Below, piece by piece: positions 42,034 to 52,962 of a stretch of 64,000 bases of DNA. The stretch is from Flavobacterium luminosum (GTDB lineage Bacteria > Bacteroidota > Bacteroidia > Flavobacteriales > Flavobacteriaceae). The position numbers and the translations under genes were made by a program. The notes below the pieces were generated by a model. The model ran no database searches. It was not told the origin of the DNA and saw only the letters and a program-made list of their open reading frames with translations. The stretch spans positions 248,001 to 312,000 of the forward strand of contig NZ_JAMLJM010000001.1 in the NCBI RefSeq assembly GCF_023635005.1, in the 5' to 3' direction. Position 1 is the stretch's first letter; each line of letters starts with the position of its first letter.

Positions 42034-42756
42034 TTATTTTGTACAAATTACTTGTGTCGTAAATTTCAAATTAATGGCTTTATACGAGTTGATTAAAGTA
42101 TCTTGTACTGCTTTTTGAAAAAACGCCTTATAGTTATTAAACTTTCTTTCCATATGGATTGTTCGTCCAAAAACTATATCATAGCTATAATTTCTATTTT
42201 TCATAACAACACTACCATCCTCCAAAAGCTTCATTCCGATGATATTTTTTCTCAAAAAATCATCAGAATAAATCATTTTTAACAGAGCTACAAATTGTTT
42301 GTCTTTGACAGTTTCCACTTTACCATAAACTAGCGGTACTCTGGCACTAAAATTATTTGAAAGCGGCATAGCATCTCCTTTATAATCAATATAAAAGGAT
42401 GTGTTGTTATTGAAAACTCTTGCGATTGGGGTCTTCTGCGTAACTAATGTTTTCAATCTACCATCAATACCCACATATACCTCAGATTTTTCGATGAGGC
42501 TATGCTGATTGAGAGTTTGCTCCAATTTCTTCAAATCTAAATTTTCTTTTTTAATGCTCGTAGCTCCCCCTAAATTTTCTATCAACAAGTTATTAACCAT
42601 CTCATGGGTTACAAAAGGACTTTCAGCATTTACAAATTCGATCTCCGGTTTAGAAATTTTTCTTAGTTCGTTTTTCTTTGCTGTAAACGAATACAAGAAA
42701 ATCACCAATCCGAAAATGACAAGTAACTGAATATTTTGCAACCAATTTTTACGCAT
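42034..42756 (-). CDS. ftsQ: Cell division protein FtsQ/DivIB
   Basis: Bitopic divisome protein, 240 residues. Short cytosolic N-terminus, one helix (NIQLLVIFGLVIFLYSFTA), then a periplasmic part with a POTRA-like segment (about 38-110; NQHSLIEKSEVYVGIDGRLKTLVTQ split over two strands) and the FtsQ beta domain with TPIARVFNNNTSFYID. Sequence is poorly conserved, as is normal for FtsQ; position between murC and ftsA supports the call. It overlaps the murC end by 8 bases. Confidence 0.92.
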   Translation of the reverse strand: MRKNWLQNIQLLVIFGLVIFLYSFTAKKNELRKISKPEIEFVNAESPFVTHEMVNNLLIENLGGATSIKKENLDLKKLEQTLNQHSLIEKSEVYVGIDGRLKTLVTQKTPIARVFNNNTSFYIDYKGDAMPLSNNFSARVPLVYGKVETVKDKQFVALLKMIYSDDFLRKNIIGMKLLEDGSVVMKNRNYSYDIVFGRTIHMERKFNNYKAFFQKAVQDTLINSYKAINLKFTTQVICTK

Positions 42757-44092
42757 CTAACGCATTTTTAATTTCCGGCACCATTTCCCCTACATCTCCT
42801 GCCCCAATGGTTACAATAACCGGAGCATCGGAGGCTGTTAAACAATCTATTAATTCTGCTTTTTGCACTAATTTTTTATTTGGATTCTCTATTTTATCCA
42901 ACAGCCATTGAGAAGTAACTCCTTCAATAGGCAATTCACGTGCTGGATAAATCTCCATTAACAAAACTTCATCAAATTGCGATAAGCTTTTAGCAAAATC
43001 ATCTGCAAAATCACGAGTTCTGCTGAACAAGTGCGGTTGAAAAACAGCCAACACTTTTTTTCCGGGATACAACTCACGAACTGCTTGATGTACCGCATTT
43101 ATTTCTGTTGGATGATGTGCATAATCATCGATATACACAAAATCCGGCTTTCTGATTTGGAATGAAAAACGACGTTTTACTCCTTTAAAAGTTACTAGTG
43201 CTTTAGCAATAGCCTCTATGGGAGTCCCGTAAGTTGAGGCCATAGCCAAGGCCAATAACGCATTGGTTAAATTGTGTTTTCCTGGCAATCCAAATTTTAA
43301 ATCTTTTATTTCTTCGGTTGGCGTCTTCACATCAAACACATACCAACCGTCTATAATTCTTATGTTATGAGCTACAAATTTTGAATCATCATTTACCCCT
43401 ACCGTAACACCTTCGAGCGGTAAACCATTGATTACAAAAAGGTTGCTTTTATCTTCGACTTTATTAGCAAATTCCTGAAATGAAGCTTTTATTGAAGCAT
43501 CATCACCGTAAATATCTAAATGATCCGCATCCATTGACGTGATGCAGGCTAAATCGGGGTGCAAATGTAAAAAAGATCTATCAAATTCATCGGCTTCTAC
43601 GACAGTAATTGTTTTACCATTACCAATTAAATTTGAATTGTAGTTTTCTACAATACCACCTAAAAAGGCTGTTACATCGGCACCACTTTCGTACAAAATA
43701 TGACCTAAAATACTGGAAGTCGTTGTTTTACCATGAGTCCCTGCTACCGCAAAACAGAATGTATCTTTAGTAATTATCCCTAAAACTTCTGCTCGTTTTT
43801 TAACAACAAAATTATTCTCTAAAAAATAATTCCATTCCGAGTGAGACTTAGGAACTGCTGGAGTAACTATTACCAAAGTATTTTCCGTGTTGAAATCGGC
43901 TGGAATCTGACGAACATCGTCTTCAAAATGAATTGCAATTCCACTGGCTATTAACTCGGAAGTCAACATAGTTGGTGTTTTGTCGTAACCAATTACATTC
44001 TTTCCGATAAATTTAAAATAACGAGCCAAGGCACTCATTCCGATGCCGCCAATTCCTATGAAATAGACATTATGTATTTGGTTTAGATTCAT
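42749..44092 (-). CDS. murC: UDP-N-acetylmuramate--L-alanine ligase
   Basis: First amino-acid-adding Mur ligase in peptidoglycan synthesis. 447 residues, with the N-terminal FIGIGGIGMSALA nucleotide-sugar loop, central ATP site AGTHGKTTTSS, catalytic-domain DHLDIYGDDASI, and C-terminal YIDDYAHHPTE with the QPHLFSRTRDF block. All expected catalytic motifs are intact. The ATG at 44092 is chosen; the frame extends to a TTG at 44116 that would add eight unconserved residues. Followed by ftsQ with an 8-base overlap. Confidence 0.97.
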   Translation of the reverse strand: MNLNQIHNVYFIGIGGIGMSALARYFKFIGKNVIGYDKTPTMLTSELIASGIAIHFEDDVRQIPADFNTENTLVIVTPAVPKSHSEWNYFLENNFVVKKRAEVLGIITKDTFCFAVAGTHGKTTTSSILGHILYESGADVTAFLGGIVENYNSNLIGNGKTITVVEADEFDRSFLHLHPDLACITSMDADHLDIYGDDASIKASFQEFANKVEDKSNLFVINGLPLEGVTVGVNDDSKFVAHNIRIIDGWYVFDVKTPTEEIKDLKFGLPGKHNLTNALLALAMASTYGTPIEAIAKALVTFKGVKRRFSFQIRKPDFVYIDDYAHHPTEINAVHQAVRELYPGKKVLAVFQPHLFSRTRDFADDFAKSLSQFDEVLLMEIYPARELPIEGVTSQWLLDKIENPNKKLVQKAELIDCLTASDAPVIVTIGAGDVGEMVPEIKNALDA

Positions 44093-44147
44093 TTTCTTTA
44101 ATTTCAACGTTTCCAATTTTCAAAAGCCATTTTTAATGGATGACTTT

Positions 44148-45245
44148 TTAACTTTTGACTAATTTTATTATTTCGTCTACAATTTGTTTCGTGGCATTAG
44201 GCAAGGCTAAAGCTTTTATATTTTCGCTTAAACTTTGCTGCTGTTGCTTGTCATTCAATAAATTTTGAAATACCCCTTCAAATTGTTCGTCTAATTCTTT
44301 CTCTTTCAAAAGAACAGCTCCTTGTTTATTTACAATAGCTTGCGCATTTTTCGTCTGATGATCTTCTGCCACATTAGGCGAAGGAATAAAAATAACGGGT
44401 TTCCCTACAATAGCCAATTCTGACACTGAAGAAGCTCCAGATCTAGATATCACAATATCTGCTGCTGCATAAGCAAAATCCATTCTTTCTACAAAATCCA
44501 ACACCTGCACTCCCTCTTTGTTGTTGAAATGTTTATATTCCTCAAAATATAATTTCCCACACTGCCAGAGAATTTGGATGTTCTGACCCAGCAACCAGTC
44601 AATTTCTTTAGCAATTAACTGATTGATTCGTTTGGCTCCAAGACTCCCTCCTAAAACCAACAAGGTTTGTTTGGAAGTATCCAATTTAAAATAATCTAAT
44701 GCTTCAGATCTTTTATCATTTACTGAAAGTAAATCCTGACGCACCGGATTTCCGGTTATTATCATATTTTCCTTTGGAAAAAATCGTTCCAAATTTTCGT
44801 AAGCCACACAAATTTTATTCGCTTTTTTAGCCAACAACTTATTTGTGATTCCCGGAAATGAATTTTGTTCTTGAATCACTGTCGGAATCCCAAGCATAGA
44901 AGCGACTTTTAAAACCGCACCACTAGCAAAACCTCCTGTTCCAATTACCACATCGGGTTTAAAACTTTTAAGAATCCCAAAAGAGGTAAGCAAACTAGAG
45001 GCCAACTTTAATGGGAACAATGCATTTTGCAAAGTCAATTTGCGCTGGATTCCTGCAATCCACAAACCCTTAATAGGATAGCCTGCTTGAGGCACTTTTT
45101 GCATTTCCATTTTATCACTGGCTCCCACAAAAAGTATCTCCGCTTTAGGAAAACGTGATTTTAGTTCGTTTGCAATAGCAATGGCAGGATAAATATGTCC
45201 TCCTGTACCACCACCACTGATTATAAATTTTGGATTCTCTTTCAT
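44148..45245 (-). CDS. murG: UDP-GlcNAc:lipid I N-acetylglucosaminyltransferase
   Basis: Adds GlcNAc to lipid I to form lipid II at the inner face of the membrane. 365 residues, GT28 family. The three Gly-rich loops are seen: [27 protein letters not shown], and [13 protein letters not shown]. The donor-site block [25 protein letters not shown] and DHQTKNA follow. Length normal. It is the gene before murC, with a 55-base gap, and 26 bases after ftsW. Confidence 0.97.
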   Translation of the reverse strand: MKENPKFIISGGGTGGHIYPAIAIANELKSRFPKAEILFVGASDKMEMQKVPQAGYPIKGLWIAGIQRKLTLQNALFPLKLASSLLTSFGILKSFKPDVVIGTGGFASGAVLKVASMLGIPTVIQEQNSFPGITNKLLAKKANKICVAYENLERFFPKENMIITGNPVRQDLLSVNDKRSEALDYFKLDTSKQTLLVLGGSLGAKRINQLIAKEIDWLLGQNIQILWQCGKLYFEEYKHFNNKEGVQVLDFVERMDFAYAAADIVISRSGASSVSELAIVGKPVIFIPSPNVAEDHQTKNAQAIVNKQGAVLLKEKELDEQFEGVFQNLLNDKQQQQSLSENIKALALPNATKQIVDEIIKLVKS

Positions 45246-45271
45246 TTTTACTTCGTTAACTACAAATACTG

Positions 45272-46573
45272 TTACTTATCCATAACAGCAGTCATCGGAT
45301 TTACTTTTTCTTCTATCGAATAATCACTATCAATCTCCTCTTCTATTCGATTTTGTTCCTCTAGCTCTCTATCAATAAGACGTTGCAAGGCTTCTTCCCT
45401 CTGTTGCTTTTCTATATTCTCCTGAGCAATTTCCTCTTCTTTTTTGGTCACATTTAAAATAATTCCCAAAGCCGCACAAGTCATCCAAATTGAAGTACCT
45501 CCACTACTAATTAAAGGTAAGGTTTGCCCTGTAGTGGGTAATAATTCCACAGCAACTCCCATATTAATAAACGCTTGAAATATGATTGGAAAACCGAGTC
45601 CGACGACGACTAACTTTCCAAAAATAGTTGGTGCTTTATACGAAGCGATTACAAATCGAATAAACAAAATCAAGTAAATTATCATGATGAAAAATGCTCC
45701 TGCAAGCCCTAACTCTTCCACAATAATGGCAAAAATGAAATCGGAAGAGGATTGCGGTAAGAAATTTTTCTGCACACTTTTACCTGGTCCCAGACCATAC
45801 ACGCCTCCTGAGGCAATAGCTGTTTTTGCTTTTTCGATTTGGTAATCATCATCGTCCATTTCTTCCTTATCAGAAGTAAAATTTTCTATACGACTAATCC
45901 AAGTATCTACACGATTGGGGAAAGCATCCGGAAAAGCTTTGGCTAACAATACAAAAAATGCGAAAGCAAGCACTCCCATCGCTACAATAACAGCACTGTT
46001 TCTAATAGGGTAATTCCCCACAAAAGTGAGCATTAACACCATACTAAAAATTAGTGCGGTAGTTGAAAAGTTTGCAGGTAAAATTAAAGCCAGAGTGATG
46101 AACACTGGTATCCAAAGTTCTATGAATGACTTTTGAAACGTCATGTCTTCCACCTCTGTTTTAGATAAATACCGTCCTACAAACAAATACAAAATAATAG
46201 CAGCAAAAGCTGATGGCTGAAAAGTAATCCCTACAAAGGGTACTGATATCCATCTGCTAGCATTGGCGCCATCAATTACTGTTCCTTTAAACATGGTATA
46301 AGCCAACAATACCCATGCAATAGGCAACATTACTCTTGAAATACTCCTAAAATAATGATAGGGTATTCTTTGCACTTGAAACATAATCCAAATACCAGCC
46401 GAAATATGAATCAAATGCTTAATTAAGTACACCAATGTATTTCCCGTTCCGTGTTTCTGGTACGCCAAATTACTGCTTGCACTATACACTGGTATAAAAG
46501 AGATTAAGGCCAATAGTGCTACCATTGCCCAGATTACTTTATCTCCTTTTAAATTTTGAACCAGCGATTTCAT
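45272..46573 (-). CDS. ftsW: Peptidoglycan glycosyltransferase FtsW (SEDS)
   Basis: Polytopic SEDS polymerase that makes septal glycan strands with FtsI. 433 residues with about ten hydrophobic helices. SEDS marks include [28 protein letters not shown] (split here: ANASRWISV, then FQPSAF), the catalytic-loop region with [21 protein letters not shown] and [18 protein letters not shown], and [15 protein letters not shown]. The C-terminal 60 residues form a charged, probably coiled-coil cytosolic tail ([20 protein letters not shown]), longer than in E. coli. Confidence 0.97.
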   Translation of the reverse strand: MKSLVQNLKGDKVIWAMVALLALISFIPVYSASSNLAYQKHGTGNTLVYLIKHLIHISAGIWIMFQVQRIPYHYFRSISRVMLPIAWVLLAYTMFKGTVIDGANASRWISVPFVGITFQPSAFAAIILYLFVGRYLSKTEVEDMTFQKSFIELWIPVFITLALILPANFSTTALIFSMVLMLTFVGNYPIRNSAVIVAMGVLAFAFFVLLAKAFPDAFPNRVDTWISRIENFTSDKEEMDDDDYQIEKAKTAIASGGVYGLGPGKSVQKNFLPQSSSDFIFAIIVEELGLAGAFFIMIIYLILFIRFVIASYKAPTIFGKLVVVGLGFPIIFQAFINMGVAVELLPTTGQTLPLISSGGTSIWMTCAALGIILNVTKKEEEIAQENIEKQQREEALQRLIDRELEEQNRIEEEIDSDYSIEEKVNPMTAVMDK

Positions 46574-46595
46574 TTAATCTAAAAAATTAAGCTAA

Positions 46596-47927
46596 TTATA
46601 AATTTTGCACCGCTTGCTTAAACTGACGACCTCTGTCTTCGTAACTTTCAAACAAATCGAAACTAGCACAAGCTGGCGATAATAATACTGTATCCCCTTT
46701 TTCAGCAATTTTATTCGCTTGTTTTACAGCTTCGGTCATGGAAGACGCTTCAACAAGAAGATCTACTACACCACCAAAAGCATCAATAATTTTTTTATTG
46801 TCGACACCCAAACAAATAATTGCTTTTACTTTTTCATTCACTAGAGGCATTAACTCTGCATAATCATTCCCTTTGTCAACCCCACCAACAATCCAAACCG
46901 TTGGAGTTGTCATACTATCTAAGGCAAAGAATGTAGCGTTAACATTAGTAGCTTTAGAATCATTGATGTATTGTACATTTTGAATTTTAAGCACTTTTTC
47001 TAAGCGATGTTCTACTCCCTGAAAATCGGATAAACTTTCGCGAATAGTATCTTTTCTTATTTTTAATAATTGAGCTACTGTTGCTGCAGCCATGGCGTTT
47101 TTAACATTGTGTTTTCCTTCTAATGATAATTGATTTGTTGGCATAACAAAATTTTCGTTTGTGGTATTGATATTAATATTGTTTTCTTCTAAAAAAGCTC
47201 CAAAATCTAATGGTTGCGTTATCGAAAACGGAACTAACTTAGCTCTCGTTTGATGGTTTTCTAACCAATTTTTAATGGCTTCATCATCGGCATCATAAAT
47301 CAAGAAATCTTCTTCTGTTTGATTCATGGTAATTCTAAATTTCGAAGCGATATAATTTTCATATTTATAGTCGTATCGGTCTAAATGATCCGGACTGATG
47401 TTCGTAATAATGGCAATGTGTGGTTTGTACGTTTCAATTCCATCCAACTGAAAACTACTCAGTTCCAACACATAAGTATCATATTTTCCTTCAGCTACTT
47501 GCCAAGCGTAACTCTTACCGATATTCCCCGCCAAACCCACATTCAACCCACCTTGTTTCAAAAGATGATATGTTAACATCGTAGTCGTGGTTTTACCATT
47601 ACTACCTGTTATTCCTATGGTAACCGCATCTGTAAATTGATTGGTAAACTCAATCTCAGAAAGTATAGGAATATTTTTCTCTTTTAATTTTTTTACAATC
47701 GGAGCCTTATCCGGAATACCGGGACTTTTCATGACTACGTCAGTATTGAGAATCAATTCTTCAGTATGTTTCTCATCTTCAAATTTTATTTTATGAAGCG
47801 ATAAGACCTCCTTGTAATTGTCTTTGATTTTTCCAAAATCAGAAACAAAAACCTCATATCCTTTTTTCTTTCCAAGAATAGCAGTACCTACACCGCTTTC
47901 TCCACCGCCTAAAACTACTAATCGCAT
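46596..47927 (-). CDS. murD: UDP-N-acetylmuramoylalanine--D-glutamate ligase
   Basis: Second Mur ligase, adding D-glutamate. 443 residues: N-terminal Rossmann loop VVLGGGESGVGTAIL, ATP site ITGSNGKTTTTMLTY, the Mg-binding TNISPDHLDRY, C-terminal YINDSKATNVNATFFAL and LLSPACASFDLFESYEDRGRQF (in two parts). Everything needed for activity is present. It starts 3 bases after mraY, so translation is likely coupled, and ends 22 bases before ftsW. Confidence 0.97.
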   Translation of the reverse strand: MRLVVLGGGESGVGTAILGKKKGYEVFVSDFGKIKDNYKEVLSLHKIKFEDEKHTEELILNTDVVMKSPGIPDKAPIVKKLKEKNIPILSEIEFTNQFTDAVTIGITGSNGKTTTTMLTYHLLKQGGLNVGLAGNIGKSYAWQVAEGKYDTYVLELSSFQLDGIETYKPHIAIITNISPDHLDRYDYKYENYIASKFRITMNQTEEDFLIYDADDEAIKNWLENHQTRAKLVPFSITQPLDFGAFLEENNININTTNENFVMPTNQLSLEGKHNVKNAMAAATVAQLLKIRKDTIRESLSDFQGVEHRLEKVLKIQNVQYINDSKATNVNATFFALDSMTTPTVWIVGGVDKGNDYAELMPLVNEKVKAIICLGVDNKKIIDAFGGVVDLLVEASSMTEAVKQANKIAEKGDTVLLSPACASFDLFESYEDRGRQFKQAVQNL

Positions 47928-47930
47928 ATA

Positions 47931-49163
47931 TTATCTTAATTTTAGGGTTACAATTGAAACAATAGCTAAGAGAATACCCACAATCCAGAATCGAGTTACG
48001 ATTTTACTTTCATGGTATCCTTTTTTCTGATAATGATGATGAAGTGGAGACATTAGGAAAATGCGTCGTCCTTCTCCATATTTTTTCTTTGTATATTTAA
48101 AATAGGCTACTTGCAAAACCACCGATAGATTTTCAGCTAGGAAAATTCCACAGATTACTGGAATTAACATCTCCTTACGAACAGCAATAGCCAAAACCGC
48201 AATTACTCCTCCGATAGTTAAACTTCCTGTATCACCCATAAAAACTGCTGCTGGATAACTATTGTACCATAAAAATCCGACCAAAGCTCCTACGAAAGCT
48301 GCAATAAAGACAGTCATTTCTCCCGAGTTAGGAATAAACATGATGTTCAGATAATTTGAAAATATAATATTCCCCGAAACGAAAGTGAACACTCCCAGAG
48401 CAACAACCGAAATAGCGGAAGTCCCAGCGGCCAAGCCATCGATACCATCTGTAAGATTTGCTCCGTTAGAAACGGCTGTGATAATGAAAATGACAATTGG
48501 AATAAATACCAACCATGCCCAATTTTCATATCCTTGACCTGTCCAAGCTAGCAGTTCAGCATAATCGAATTCATTGTTCTTAAAAAACGGAATGGTTGTA
48601 GCTGTCGATTTTTCTTCTAGAGAAATCGGATTGATCGTGTTCTGAGTAACTCCAACTTCTATTTTAGTAGGTATTTTAGTTTCTTTACGAACAGTTACGT
48701 CTGGGTGGAAATACAAAGTAACTCCCACGATTACACCTAAACCTACTTGACCAATAACTTTAAAAATCCCTTTTAAACCTTCTTTGTCTTTTTTGAATAC
48801 TTTGATATAATCATCTAAAAAACCAATAAGTCCCATCCATAACATGGATACAATTAGGAGTATAATATAAATGTTATTCAATTTTGCCAACAAAAAAACT
48901 GGAATCAGCGTAGAAAAAATAATAATGATTCCTCCCATAGTTGGGGTTCCCGCTTTTTGAGTCTGACCTTCTAAACCAAGTTCACGAACCGTTTCTCCAA
49001 TTTGCTGACGGCGCAAAAAACCAATTACCCTTTTACCATAAATAGTCGACAACAACAAAGACATAATAATAGCCAATGCAGATCGGAACGTAATATATTG
49101 GAAAACACCAGTTCCAGGGACATCCAGTGCTTTGTCTAAGTATTCGAAGAAGTAATACAACAT
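47931..49163 (-). CDS. mraY: Phospho-N-acetylmuramoyl-pentapeptide-transferase
   Basis: Forms lipid I from UDP-MurNAc-pentapeptide and undecaprenyl phosphate. 410 residues with about ten membrane helices. Active-site loops: [19 protein letters not shown]-type [39 protein letters not shown] and MSPLHHHYQ. It is about 50 residues longer than E. coli MraY because of an insert around residues 150-210 ([18 protein letters not shown]), a periplasmic loop extension common in Bacteroidetes. Confidence 0.97.
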   Translation of the reverse strand: MLYYFFEYLDKALDVPGTGVFQYITFRSALAIIMSLLLSTIYGKRVIGFLRRQQIGETVRELGLEGQTQKAGTPTMGGIIIIFSTLIPVFLLAKLNNIYIILLIVSMLWMGLIGFLDDYIKVFKKDKEGLKGIFKVIGQVGLGVIVGVTLYFHPDVTVRKETKIPTKIEVGVTQNTINPISLEEKSTATTIPFFKNNEFDYAELLAWTGQGYENWAWLVFIPIVIFIITAVSNGANLTDGIDGLAAGTSAISVVALGVFTFVSGNIIFSNYLNIMFIPNSGEMTVFIAAFVGALVGFLWYNSYPAAVFMGDTGSLTIGGVIAVLAIAVRKEMLIPVICGIFLAENLSVVLQVAYFKYTKKKYGEGRRIFLMSPLHHHYQKKGYHESKIVTRFWIVGILLAIVSIVTLKLR

Positions 49164-49169
49164 AGTTTT

Positions 49170-50633
49170 TTATTTATTTAGTTGGTCTAAGATTTCTTTT
49201 ACAATTTTCATATCATCAAAATCATGGCGTACTCCATTGATTTCTTGATACGTCTCATGTCCTTTTCCAGCAATGACAATAATATCATTAGGTTCTGCTA
49301 ATTGGCAAGCCGTTTTGATTGCTTGTTTTCTGTCCAGAATAGACACGTATTTTTTAAAATTTTCAGGAGAAATTCCCGCTTCCATTTCATTAATAATCAC
49401 TTGAGGATCTTCTGTTCGTGGATTATCGGAAGTTAAGATAACGTGATCGCTGTTCTCTGTTGCGATTTTAGCCATTATAGGTCTTTTCGTTTTATCGCGG
49501 TCACCACCACAGCCTACCACGGTTATGAGTTTTTCGTTTTTGGTTCGAATATCATTAATGGTGTTTAACACGTTTTCCAAAGCATCCGGCGTATGAGCGT
49601 AATCTACGACCGCCGTAATTTTATGATTGGAAACAATATATTGAAACCTTCCTGATACACTTTCTAATTCAGATAGTAAGCGAAGTGCTTCTAATTTTTC
49701 GATTCCCAACTCTACGGCAACCGCATAAATGGCTAATAAATTATAGGCATTAAAATTACCGATTAAGCGAGTCCAAACCTCTTGTTCGTTTATTTTCAAC
49801 TGAAGACCAGACAATTGATTTTCGAGAATAATTGCTTTATAATCCGCATAAGATTTTAGGGCATAGGTCAATTTTTTAGCCTGTGTATTTTGAAGCATAA
49901 CAGTGCCATTCTTATCATCGATGTTCGTGATGGCAAAAGCCGTTTTGGGCAAATGATCAAAAAAAGCTTTCTTAACATCGCGGTATTCTGCGAATGAAGC
50001 ATGGTAATCCAAGTGATCGTGCGACAAATTCGTGAATACACCTCCTGCAAAATACAAACCTTCAGTTCGTTTTTGATGGATACCGTGTGAACTCACTTCC
50101 ATAAAACAATACTTGCAGCCTGCTTCGATCATTTGATTCAAGTAATAATTGATGGTCAATGAATCTGGAGTAGTATGAGTGGCTTTGTATTCTGTTTCGT
50201 CTACCATGATTTTCACAGTAGAAAGCAATCCTACTTTATGGCCCGCTTTCTTAAACATCTGGTACAACAAAGAAGCAATAGTCGTTTTACCATTCGTTCC
50301 GGTAACTCCAACCAATTGTAATTTTTGTGAAGGATTATCATAATAGTTTGCCGCCATGAAAGCCAAAGCTTCGCTAGTATTCTTCACTTTTATATAGGTG
50401 ATTTGCGATAAAATAGAAGTCGGCAATTCCTCGCACACAATTATGCTTGCTCCCAAAGAAATGGCTTTATCTATGAAGGCATGCCCGTCTGACACGGTAC
50501 CTTTAATAGCTACAAAGACATCGTTTTCAGCAATTTTACGAGAATCGAAATGAATCGCATTCACAGGTACATCTGTAGATCCGTGAACGGCCTCAATACT
50601 AACTTTGTATAATATATCTTTTAACTTTTGCAT
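49170..50633 (-). CDS. murE: UDP-N-acetylmuramoyl-tripeptide synthetase, probably meso-DAP-adding
   Basis: Third Mur ligase, 487 residues: substrate domain with HFDSRKIAENDVFVAIKG, ATP site GVTGTNGKTTIASLL, NLSHDHLDYHASF, and the C-terminal VDYAHTPDALENVL. The amino-acid specificity loop reads LTSDNPRTEDP. DNPR is the form found in meso-diaminopimelate-adding enzymes, so the cell wall should be DAP-type. Its start overlaps the ftsI stop by one base (TAATG-type junction). Confidence 0.97.
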   Translation of the reverse strand: MQKLKDILYKVSIEAVHGSTDVPVNAIHFDSRKIAENDVFVAIKGTVSDGHAFIDKAISLGASIIVCEELPTSILSQITYIKVKNTSEALAFMAANYYDNPSQKLQLVGVTGTNGKTTIASLLYQMFKKAGHKVGLLSTVKIMVDETEYKATHTTPDSLTINYYLNQMIEAGCKYCFMEVSSHGIHQKRTEGLYFAGGVFTNLSHDHLDYHASFAEYRDVKKAFFDHLPKTAFAITNIDDKNGTVMLQNTQAKKLTYALKSYADYKAIILENQLSGLQLKINEQEVWTRLIGNFNAYNLLAIYAVAVELGIEKLEALRLLSELESVSGRFQYIVSNHKITAVVDYAHTPDALENVLNTINDIRTKNEKLITVVGCGGDRDKTKRPIMAKIATENSDHVILTSDNPRTEDPQVIINEMEAGISPENFKKYVSILDRKQAIKTACQLAEPNDIIVIAGKGHETYQEINGVRHDFDDMKIVKEILDQLNK

Positions 50634-52630
50634 TATGATAATTCCAATATTATAGTGTTGTTTTTCAGAATTGGTTGTCCTGGTAAAATCGATTGTTTTT
50701 TTACTTTACCAATTCCGATTGCTTTTACTTTCATTCCTAAATTTTCCAACAAAGCTACTGCGTCCATACCCGGCATTCCTTTCAGATTCGGTATCACTGC
50801 TGGTTTTTTATTCAGTTTTTCATTGTACGTCAAGTAATTACTCTCTTGGTTTTTAAATTTTCTTTTAAGGTCTTTTACCTCATTTGTTGAAGGCACATCA
50901 GTAAACACCTTTTGTGCAATACGTTTAAAAACCGGACCTGCTACATCTGCTCCGTAATATCCTGCAGAGGCATTAGGCCTGTGCACCACAACAATGCAAG
51001 AATATTTTGGCTTATCCGCAGGAAAATAACCTACGAAAGAAGACGCGTAATACATATTACTATCTCCTTTATGATAATCTACCTGCACAGTTCCTGTTTT
51101 TCCTGCCATTGAAAAATCTTTAGAATACAATTTATTTCCTGTACCTCTTTTCACCACATTTTCCAGTACTGCTTTTACCTTTTTGATGGTAGCATCTGAA
51201 CAAATCTTAGGATTGATGACTTCTTTATCAAACTTTTTAATGGTTTTGTTCCACTCTTTGACTTCCTGAACGAAAACTGGTTTTACCATTTCCCCGTTAT
51301 TGGCCACCGCATTATATAATGTCAATGTTTGCAATGGTGTCATCGATACTCCATACCCAAACGCCATCCAAGGAAGAGAGATCCCACTCCAGCCATTCTG
51401 ACCAGGTTGTGGTATTCTGGGAATACCCTCTCCTTTAAATGGTAAACCAAGCGGCTTATTGAGCCCCATATTATTAATACGGTCTACAAACTGCTTTGGG
51501 TTGGTTTTATAATGATCGTATACCGCTTGTACTAAAACGGTATTTGAAGACAATTCGAAACCACGGGCAAGTGAAATTTTACCATATCCACCTTTTTTTG
51601 AATCACGTACATGTCGGCCACGATAAACAATATCTCCACCTTTGGAATCAAAAACTTCGCTAGTATCAATTTTTTTATCATCTAACAAAGCAATCAGATC
51701 TACTAGTTTAAAGGTAGAACCCGGTTCATGCGATTCACCAACAGCGTAATTTACCGTTTCATAATAAGAGCCATCATCATCTCTTCCTAAATTAGAAATT
51801 GCTCTTACCGCACCGGTTTTCGTTTCCATAACCACAACACATCCATGATCTGCTTCATAATATTCTAATTGTTTTAACAAAGCATGATGAGCAATATCCT
51901 GAACATAAACATCGATGGTAGAAACAATATCATAACCATCTCTAGGTTCTATTTCATTATTGTCATGTATAGGCTTCCATTGTCCTTTGGCTATCTTTTG
52001 TTTCAATATTCTTCCGTCAGTTCCGTTCAAATAACGACTAAAAGCGCCTTCAATACCTACTGGCAACAATCTTCCTTTTTCATCAAAACGCTCGTAACCA
52101 ATAGTTCTCTTAGCGATTTTACCAATTGGATGTTCACGGACTGTTTTTTGTTCTACAATGATTCCCCCTTTATATCCTCCTAGATTGAATAAAGGAAAAC
52201 CTTTGATAGTCATATACTGTGTGTAGCTTAATTTTTTAGCTACTAAAAAATATCTGTTTTTGTTGGCACGAGCTTTTCGAAAATCATTCAGAATAGCAGA
52301 AGAAGATCTTCCTAAAAACTCACCAAGAGAATCCGACAAGGACTTAACATGTTTGTCGAAATTTTCTTTAGAAGGTGCCAGCGCATCGAAACGAATGGTA
52401 TATTCTGGAATAGATGTCGCTAACAAACTACCATCGGAAGAATATACATTACCTCTGTTGGCGGGAATAACAAAATTTTTTACAGTACGTTCCTTAGCCA
52501 ATTTGCGATAATACTCCCCTTCGACCCATTGAATATTTGTAAGCTTGATACCAATAGCCAAAACCATCATTAAAATAATGAAGGCCACAATATAAACACG
52601 ATTCAATATGTTTCTAGTTTCTACTGCCAT
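50633..52630 (-). CDS. ftsI: Penicillin-binding protein FtsI (PBP3) with PASTA domain
   Basis: Septal transpeptidase, 665 residues. N-terminal helix (VYIVAFIILMMVLAIGIKL), pedestal domain (to about 235), transpeptidase domain with SxxK (EPGSTFKLVDL), SxN (LSSNTVLVQ) and KTG (MAGKTGTVQVDY). One C-terminal PASTA domain (about 608-665; VIPNLKGMPGMDAVALLENL) is absent from E. coli FtsI but usual in this phylum. The ATG at 52630 (MAVETRN) is chosen; another ATG four codons earlier would increase the overlap with ftsL from 10 to 22 bases. Confidence 0.95.
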   Translation of the reverse strand: MAVETRNILNRVYIVAFIILMMVLAIGIKLTNIQWVEGEYYRKLAKERTVKNFVIPANRGNVYSSDGSLLATSIPEYTIRFDALAPSKENFDKHVKSLSDSLGEFLGRSSSAILNDFRKARANKNRYFLVAKKLSYTQYMTIKGFPLFNLGGYKGGIIVEQKTVREHPIGKIAKRTIGYERFDEKGRLLPVGIEGAFSRYLNGTDGRILKQKIAKGQWKPIHDNNEIEPRDGYDIVSTIDVYVQDIAHHALLKQLEYYEADHGCVVVMETKTGAVRAISNLGRDDDGSYYETVNYAVGESHEPGSTFKLVDLIALLDDKKIDTSEVFDSKGGDIVYRGRHVRDSKKGGYGKISLARGFELSSNTVLVQAVYDHYKTNPKQFVDRINNMGLNKPLGLPFKGEGIPRIPQPGQNGWSGISLPWMAFGYGVSMTPLQTLTLYNAVANNGEMVKPVFVQEVKEWNKTIKKFDKEVINPKICSDATIKKVKAVLENVVKRGTGNKLYSKDFSMAGKTGTVQVDYHKGDSNMYYASSFVGYFPADKPKYSCIVVVHRPNASAGYYGADVAGPVFKRIAQKVFTDVPSTNEVKDLKRKFKNQESNYLTYNEKLNKKPAVIPNLKGMPGMDAVALLENLGMKVKAIGIGKVKKQSILPGQPILKNNTIILELS

Positions 52631-52962
52631 AGCTTTTCCCAAGCTGTTTTTTCTTTTGCTACTTTTATTTTTTTAGGTGGAACCGAAGAAGGAAAAATTT
52701 GTTTTTCTTCCATTTTTTGAGCCACCGTCGATTCCATTTTTATTTTCATGAGCTCCGAACGTCTATCCACAAATTCGGAACGCAACTCTTTCACTTCATT
52801 ATTCAATTCGGCTATTTGAAATACTTTTTTTTCATAACTATGCGTATTCGCAATCATAACAATAGCTAAGAAGATCAAGAAAATAATAAACCTCCAGTTT
52901 TTTACTGCATCTTCGTTAACTAGAAATCTTGCTTTTAATAAATTGAATAACTTCCCTTTCAT
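52621..52962 (-). CDS. ftsL: FtsL-like cell division protein
   Basis: Small bitopic divisome protein of 113 residues. A cytosolic N-terminus (about 1-24), one helix (WRFIIFLIFLAIVMIANTH), then a coiled coil (about 50-85, IAELNNEVKELRSEFVDRRS). FtsL is poorly conserved, and the call rests on size, topology and position between rsmH and ftsI. It overlaps both neighbours (1 base with rsmH, 10 with ftsI), so it must be translated. Confidence 0.9.
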   Translation of the reverse strand: MKGKLFNLLKARFLVNEDAVKNWRFIIFLIFLAIVMIANTHSYEKKVFQIAELNNEVKELRSEFVDRRSELMKIKMESTVAQKMEEKQIFPSSVPPKKIKVAKEKTAWEKLWQ